42,872 nt of DNA, taken from NCBI GenBank assembly GCA_016191335.1, contig JACPOW010000014.1, positions 1 through 42,872 on the forward strand, in the 5' to 3' direction. Both the position numbers and the translations under genes were made by a program. The first letter of the stretch is position 1, and each line of letters begins with the position of its first letter. The notes beneath the pieces are model-generated. The model saw only the letters and a list, made by a program, of their open reading frames with translations. It was not told the origin of the DNA and ran no database searches. This DNA comes from Elusimicrobiota bacterium. Lineage in GTDB: Bacteria; Elusimicrobiota; Elusimicrobia; UBA1565; UBA9628. Below are positions 39,364-42,872 of this stretch, piece after piece.

Positions 39364-40013
39364 ATGATCCAATCGAAGCGGACGTTCAGTTCAACCAATG
39401 GTGTAGCTGCTTTTTCCGCCCATCTTCAGAAAGGGGGGGATTTCGCATGCCATCCTTTGATAAGGATGTGCGAATCCGATACATCGCGCGATTGTTTGCA
39501 GGGTTCGTTAAAATTTCAGCGAAATACACCGACGACATCGCTGTGGAGGGACTGCGAAATCTCATTGATCCGGGTGTCAGTGACGAGCTATTCCTCCTTT
39601 TTGATAAAGAAATCGCGCTTGAGAAACGAGTCGAAGCCATTCAAAGTCTATCGGGAGTCTTCGAGTACTTCAGTCGGAAATGCCGGACCAACCTCCATGC
39701 CAAGCGGGGAGATGCCCTTGATGCGCCGAATTACCTTTGTTCCGTGTGGTGGGATGTATTCCCGTCAATGCCGTCTTCCGTGGACCTGCAGCGAAGTGAG
39801 ACCGATGCGGCATTCCTTGCATTATTCCAGAATTTGATCAATTCGGAATCCGTGGTCATTCAGGAAATCGGCTTGCATGGTCTTGGCCATTGGCAGCACG
39901 TCTACCCGACGGAAATTCGAAATATTATTTCAGATTATCTTGCTCGGCATCCCGGCATCGATGATGAGTTGAAGCTATACGCAGAGGCATCGCGCGAAGG
40001 CCTCGTCCATTAA
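39360..40013 (+). CDS. Probable immunity protein of the toxin
   Basis: The 217-aa cytoplasmic protein has no signal peptide and is mostly helical with HEAT-like periodicity (VRIRYIARLFAGFVKI, KRVEAIQSLSGVFEYF, QEIGLHGLGHWQHV). ATG 39360 overlaps the toxin stop (ATGA), the classic toxin-immunity arrangement. It is one of the most AT-rich genes in the window, in line with horizontal acquisition. I do not recognise a named immunity family. An in-frame ATG at 39354 is an equal alternative. Confidence 0.65.
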   Translation: MNDPIEADVQFNQWCSCFFRPSSERGGFRMPSFDKDVRIRYIARLFAGFVKISAKYTDDIAVEGLRNLIDPGVSDELFLLFDKEIALEKRVEAIQSLSGVFEYFSRKCRTNLHAKRGDALDAPNYLCSVWWDVFPSMPSSVDLQRSETDAAFLALFQNLINSESVVIQEIGLHGLGHWQHVYPTEIRNIISDYLARHPGIDDELKLYAEASREGLVH

Positions 40014-40023
40014 ATAATTGTCT

Positions 40024-40572
40024 ATGAGCGACGCCTACTACGAGTTCTACGGGCGGATGATCGTCGCCGCCTTCGCGTTCATCTTCCTGGTCAGCGGCGG
40101 CATCTACGCGGCGACGCGCCGGCGGGACCTGGTCAGGCAGTACTGCGTGGCCCATCTCGTCGCGCTGACTTTGGGCACCATCGTCGACATCATCCTGGCG
40201 CTGTACGTCATGCCCCGCGGCGGCATACCGCCGGCGTACGTCGGCGGCATCTTCCTGGCGCCGATCGCGTTCTTCGTCGCCTTCTCGATCTACATCTGCC
40301 ACCGCGGCACGATCCTGCACGCGCAGGACATACTGATCCCGATCGTGCCGATCGTCCTGTGGGGGCTGCTCGTGATCTTCGGAGGACAGCGCGGCATGGG
40401 CGACTACGACGTCCTCGGCGCCTGGTTCGTCTCCGCGGGGTGCGGCGGAGTGGACATCGCCGCGGCCTTCGGCCCGCCGGCGCTGACGACGCGGGCGCGC
40501 ACGGTGAAGCTCGCGGGCTACGCCTTCATGCTCGTCGCCGTGTACTTCGTCCTGCCCTGGGCGACCTACTAG
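40024..40572 (+). CDS. Small integral membrane protein of unknown function
   Basis: The 182-aa product has about five hydrophobic helices: IVAAFAFIFLVSGGIYA, VALTLGTIVDIILALYV, FLAPIAFFVAFSIYI, ILIPIVPIVLWGLLVIF and LAGYAFMLVAVYFVLPW. There are no catalytic motifs. It begins ten bases after the immunity gene but is GC-rich again, so it probably belongs to the ancestral chromosome. Its end overlaps the convergent TPR-like gene by four bases. Confidence 0.65.
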   Translation: MSDAYYEFYGRMIVAAFAFIFLVSGGIYAATRRRDLVRQYCVAHLVALTLGTIVDIILALYVMPRGGIPPAYVGGIFLAPIAFFVAFSIYICHRGTILHAQDILIPIVPIVLWGLLVIFGGQRGMGDYDVLGAWFVSAGCGGVDIAAAFGPPALTTRARTVKLAGYAFMLVAVYFVLPWATY

Positions 40573-41270
40573 CGCTTCTTCGGCGCGGGCTTGGCGAGCA
40601 GCGACTTCAGCTCGGAGATCTTCGCCCGAGCGCGGGCGTGCTCCGACCGGTCGCGCTCGCTGTCCAGGATGCGAGCCCACAGGACCAGGGCCTCGCGGTA
40701 TTCGCCGCGCGACTGGCGCAGGTTGGCCAGGATGGCCTTCATCGTGCTCGGCGTCTCGGGCTGGTCGAAGCTCGACTCGAGCAGGGCGATCATGCGGTCC
40801 GTGTCGCCCTGCTTCTTGTAGGCGAGGGCCGCGAGGTACAGCGCGTACATCGGCTGGTCGGGCGAGCGGCGCATGCCCTCGTTGAGCAGCTCCGCGGCCT
40901 CGTCAGGGCGCTCGATGCCGTGGAACCAGGCGAGCATCCCGGCGGAGAACAGGACCGCCCGGTGGAAGGAAGGGTCCAGGCGCGAGACGCGGAGGCTCAA
41001 GGTCCCGAGGTGCTCGTAAGGATGGCCCGGATGGTCGGTGTATTCCGGCAAGGACCCCGCCGCGTACTGCAGGAGCTGGATCCAGGCCAGGTCCGCCGCC
41101 GGCGCGCGGAAGCCGGCGGCGGCGAGGCCGGCGTCCTGGAAGGCGAAGGGGCCGGCCTTCAGCTCGCCCAGAGGGGGGAAGCGGGGCTCGTGGAGTCGGC
41201 GCATGCGCGACCCGGCGAACAGCGCCAGGGCGAACAGGGCGGCCGCGACGGCGAGCCAGCGTCCTTTCAT
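40569..41270 (-). CDS. Membrane-anchored TPR-like protein linked to the ABC exporter
   Basis: The 233-aa product has an N-terminal signal anchor (MKGRWLAVAAALFALALFAG) and a helical-repeat body. Examples are RPDEAAELLNEGMRRSPDQPMYALYLAALAYKKQGDTDRMI and SRGEYREALVLWARILDSERD, which resemble TPR motifs. It ends in a basic KPAPKKR tail. Its ATG shares a base with the permease stop, so it is co-translated with the ABC genes. I infer a periplasmic or membrane accessory role for the exporter. Confidence 0.75.
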   Translation of the reverse strand: MKGRWLAVAAALFALALFAGSRMRRLHEPRFPPLGELKAGPFAFQDAGLAAAGFRAPAADLAWIQLLQYAAGSLPEYTDHPGHPYEHLGTLSLRVSRLDPSFHRAVLFSAGMLAWFHGIERPDEAAELLNEGMRRSPDQPMYALYLAALAYKKQGDTDRMIALLESSFDQPETPSTMKAILANLRQSRGEYREALVLWARILDSERDRSEHARARAKISELKSLLAKPAPKKR

Positions 41271-42034
41271 CAGAACTCCTTCTGATCGAAGAGCTGGACC
41301 GAGAGCGCCAGGCACGCCGCGCTGTAGGCCAGCGCGTACACGCCGGCCCACATCAGCCACTCCGCGCCCGGCGCCGCCTGATGCCAGAAGTCGCGGTAGT
41401 TGAAGTGCGCGAAGTCCGGGGCCGCGTGGGAGAACGCGACGAGCGCGGTCTTCAGGAAGGCGCTGCCGGAGCGGTCGGCGAGGAAGCGCATCTCCGACGA
41501 GAAGTGCCCCAGCATCCAGAGGAACACCGCGAACGCCATCGCGGCGGCCTCGCTCGTCAGCGCGAGCGACAGCAGCAAGGAGAGCGCGCCCATCACCGCC
41601 GTCTTGCCGAGGACGCAGGCCAAGGCCGCCAGATAGCGCAGCGGCTCCCACCAGCCGTACAGGGTCAGGAGGCCGAGGTGCATCGCGGCCATGACGGCCA
41701 TGCCGACCGCCACCGCCGCGACGGTGCCCAGGAAGCGGCCGAGCAGGTAGTCCGAGCGGCGCACCGGGTGCGTGAGGATGAGGTAGATCGCGCGCGACTC
41801 GATCTCGACGAGGATCAGGCTCACCGTCAGGAACACCACCGAGACGAGGGAGATCGCCTCGATGGCGGCCAGGCCCAGGTCGAGCAGGAGGCGGGCGCGT
41901 TCGTCGGCGCCGAGCGCGGAGACGATGATGGCGCCTCCGAGCAGGACGAGGCCGAACAGCGCGGCCGACAGCCAGGCCTTGTGGCGGATGTGCTCCTTGA
42001 ACGTGTACGCGAAGACGGCCGAGATGGTCTGCAT
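41270..42034 (-). CDS. ABC-2 type transporter permease
   Basis: The 254-aa protein has six predicted helices. It has the N-terminal pattern of ABC-2 permeases (TISAVFAYTFKEHIRHKAWLSAALFG) and a cytoplasmic loop IYLILTHPVRRSDYLLGRFLG that contacts the ATPase in this family. It starts two bases after the ATPase stop. The transported substrate is unknown; such pairs export lipids, drugs or peptides. Confidence 0.85.
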   Translation of the reverse strand: MQTISAVFAYTFKEHIRHKAWLSAALFGLVLLGGAIIVSALGADERARLLLDLGLAAIEAISLVSVVFLTVSLILVEIESRAIYLILTHPVRRSDYLLGRFLGTVAAVAVGMAVMAAMHLGLLTLYGWWEPLRYLAALACVLGKTAVMGALSLLLSLALTSEAAAMAFAVFLWMLGHFSSEMRFLADRSGSAFLKTALVAFSHAAPDFAHFNYRDFWHQAAPGAEWLMWAGVYALAYSAACLALSVQLFDQKEF

Positions 42035-42035
42035 A

Positions 42036-42800
42036 TCACTCCATGCGGATCGAGCCGACGCCGTCGGTCCGGACGACGGCCGCGGCGAAGGCCGTCTCGA
42101 GCGCGTCGGGCTTGCCGCGCCACTCGTCCTGCTTCATGACCTTCACCAGGCGCCCGCCGCTGAGTATGCCGATGCGGTCGCAGACGCGCTCGACCTCGGA
42201 GATGTCGTGCGAGGAGAAGAGCACGGTCTTGCCCTTGGACTTGAGCCAGAGGATCAGGACGCGGACCTCCTTGATGGCCAGCGGGTCGAGGCCGGTCACC
42301 GGCTCGTCGAGGATGACGAGCTCCGGGTCGTGGATGAGGGCCTGGGCGAGGCTCGCGCGCTGGAGCATGCCTTTCGAGTACTCCGACAAGCGCTGGTCCA
42401 TCGCCTTCCCGAGGCCGACCTTGTCGAGCATCTCCGCGACGCGGCCTTCGATCTCCGCGCGCGGGATGCGGGACAGCGCGGCGAACAGGCGCAGGTTCTC
42501 CCGGCCGGTCAGGGTCTTGTTGAGGTACGCCGCCTCGGGGGCGTAGCCGATGCGGGCCAGGACCTCGACGTCGGAGGCGCGGCGGCCCAAGGTCTCCACC
42601 TCGCCCTTGGTCGGGTGGTGCAGGCCCATCAGGAGCTTGATGGCGGTGGTCTTGCCCGAGCCGTTGAGGCCGAGGAGGCCGAACACCTCGCCCTTTTGGA
42701 TGTCGAGGTCGAGGCCGGACAGGCCCGTCGTCTCGGTCACGCGTCCGAGGTGCGAGCGGCGGTAGATCTTCGAGACGTTCTGGAAGCGGATGGCGTTCAA
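42036..42800 (-). CDS. ABC transporter ATP-binding protein
   Basis: The 254-aa protein has Walker A (GLNGSGKTTAIKLL, about residues 43-56), the Q-loop YAPEAAYL, a signature-like YSKGMLQR, Walker B (LVILDEPVTGLDP) and the switch His (FSSHDISEVERV). It is of the ABC-2 exporter type (CcmA/NatA-like). The start is a TTG at 42800 preceded by AGAGGTG, which is also the stop region of the next upstream gene. It forms an exporter operon with the permease and the TPR-like protein. Confidence 0.92.
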   Translation of the reverse strand: MNAIRFQNVSKIYRRSHLGRVTETTGLSGLDLDIQKGEVFGLLGLNGSGKTTAIKLLMGLHHPTKGEVETLGRRASDVEVLARIGYAPEAAYLNKTLTGRENLRLFAALSRIPRAEIEGRVAEMLDKVGLGKAMDQRLSEYSKGMLQRASLAQALIHDPELVILDEPVTGLDPLAIKEVRVLILWLKSKGKTVLFSSHDISEVERVCDRIGILSGGRLVKVMKQDEWRGKPDALETAFAAAVVRTDGVGSIRME

Positions 42801-42804
42801 GCGT

Positions 42805-42872
42805 TCACCTCTGAAGGGACTGCCAAAGACCGTAGGCTCCGACCATGGCCAGGGCCGTCACCGCCACCAGCG
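42805..42872 (-). CDS. C-terminal fragment of a membrane protein, cut by the right edge
   Basis: The minus strand reads LVAVTALAMVGAYGLWQSLQ-R and stops at TGA (42805-42807), four bases before the ATPase start codon. A final hydrophobic helix with a short polar tail suggests a membrane protein of the same operon. The family cannot be told. Confidence 0.5.
   Translation of the reverse strand, partial: LVAVTALAMVGAYGLWQSLQR

Overview
This is a GC-rich, gene-dense stretch of a Gram-negative chromosome (lipoprotein, outer-membrane barrel, periplasmic multiheme cytochromes, system II cytochrome c maturation). The YgfK/SsnA/XdhD-type genes beside OmcE-like cytochromes point to an anaerobic or facultative soil or groundwater lineage. 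Elusimicrobiota or a similar deep-branching phylum is my best guess, but nothing here fixes the taxon. No rRNA, tRNA or CRISPR array was seen. The only gene-free stretch longer than 300 bases is occupied by a decayed beta-lactamase-like gene (25676-26549).

Left part (1-18 kb). A membrane-protein fragment, a spermidine-synthase-like protein with an internal deletion, an 8-TM hybrid histidine kinase and a redoxin/CcdA-like fusion precede a short YgfK (630 aa, without the usual FAD/NAD domain). Then come a secreted unknown, a BamE-like lipoprotein and a minus-strand operon running from 16493 down to 7079. The operon encodes an NrfJ-like OB-fold protein, threonine synthase-like and second PLP enzymes, XdhD-type molybdenum hydroxylase, SsnA amidohydrolase, AllC/HyuC-type hydrolase and a beta-ureidopropionase-like nitrilase. 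Its stop and start codons mostly overlap. With YgfK it looks like a variant of the anaerobic purine or N-carbamoyl degradation cluster.

Central part (16.5-35.3 kb). This is the most unusual region: an extracellular-electron-transfer locus with its own regulation. It encodes three OmcE-like tetraheme cytochromes, an 11-heme cytochrome whose N-terminus is also OmcE-like, three NHL beta-propellers, ResB and CcsA, a B12-binding radical SAM enzyme, an outer-membrane barrel and HemA. A histidine kinase with a periplasmic c-type heme motif is followed by a sigma-54 response regulator fused in frame to a signal-anchor and an 11-heme cytochrome. Four GG-N10-GC sigma-54 promoters precede the kinase operon, two tetraheme cytochromes and hemA. 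A 19-bp element with one mismatch lies 65-66 bp upstream of two of them. I read this as one redox-responsive circuit coupling heme supply, cytochrome production and maturation to the redox state of the cell envelope.

Right part (35.4-42.9 kb). A Spy/CpxP-like protein, TrmJ, a Nudix hydrolase, and a secreted degenerate trypsin-like protein that is probably split by a G5-tract frameshift from an Ntox16-like polymorphic toxin domain. A probable immunity gene follows in AT-richer DNA. A small membrane protein, a TPR-like protein and an ABC-2 type exporter close the window, and another membrane-protein gene runs off the right edge.
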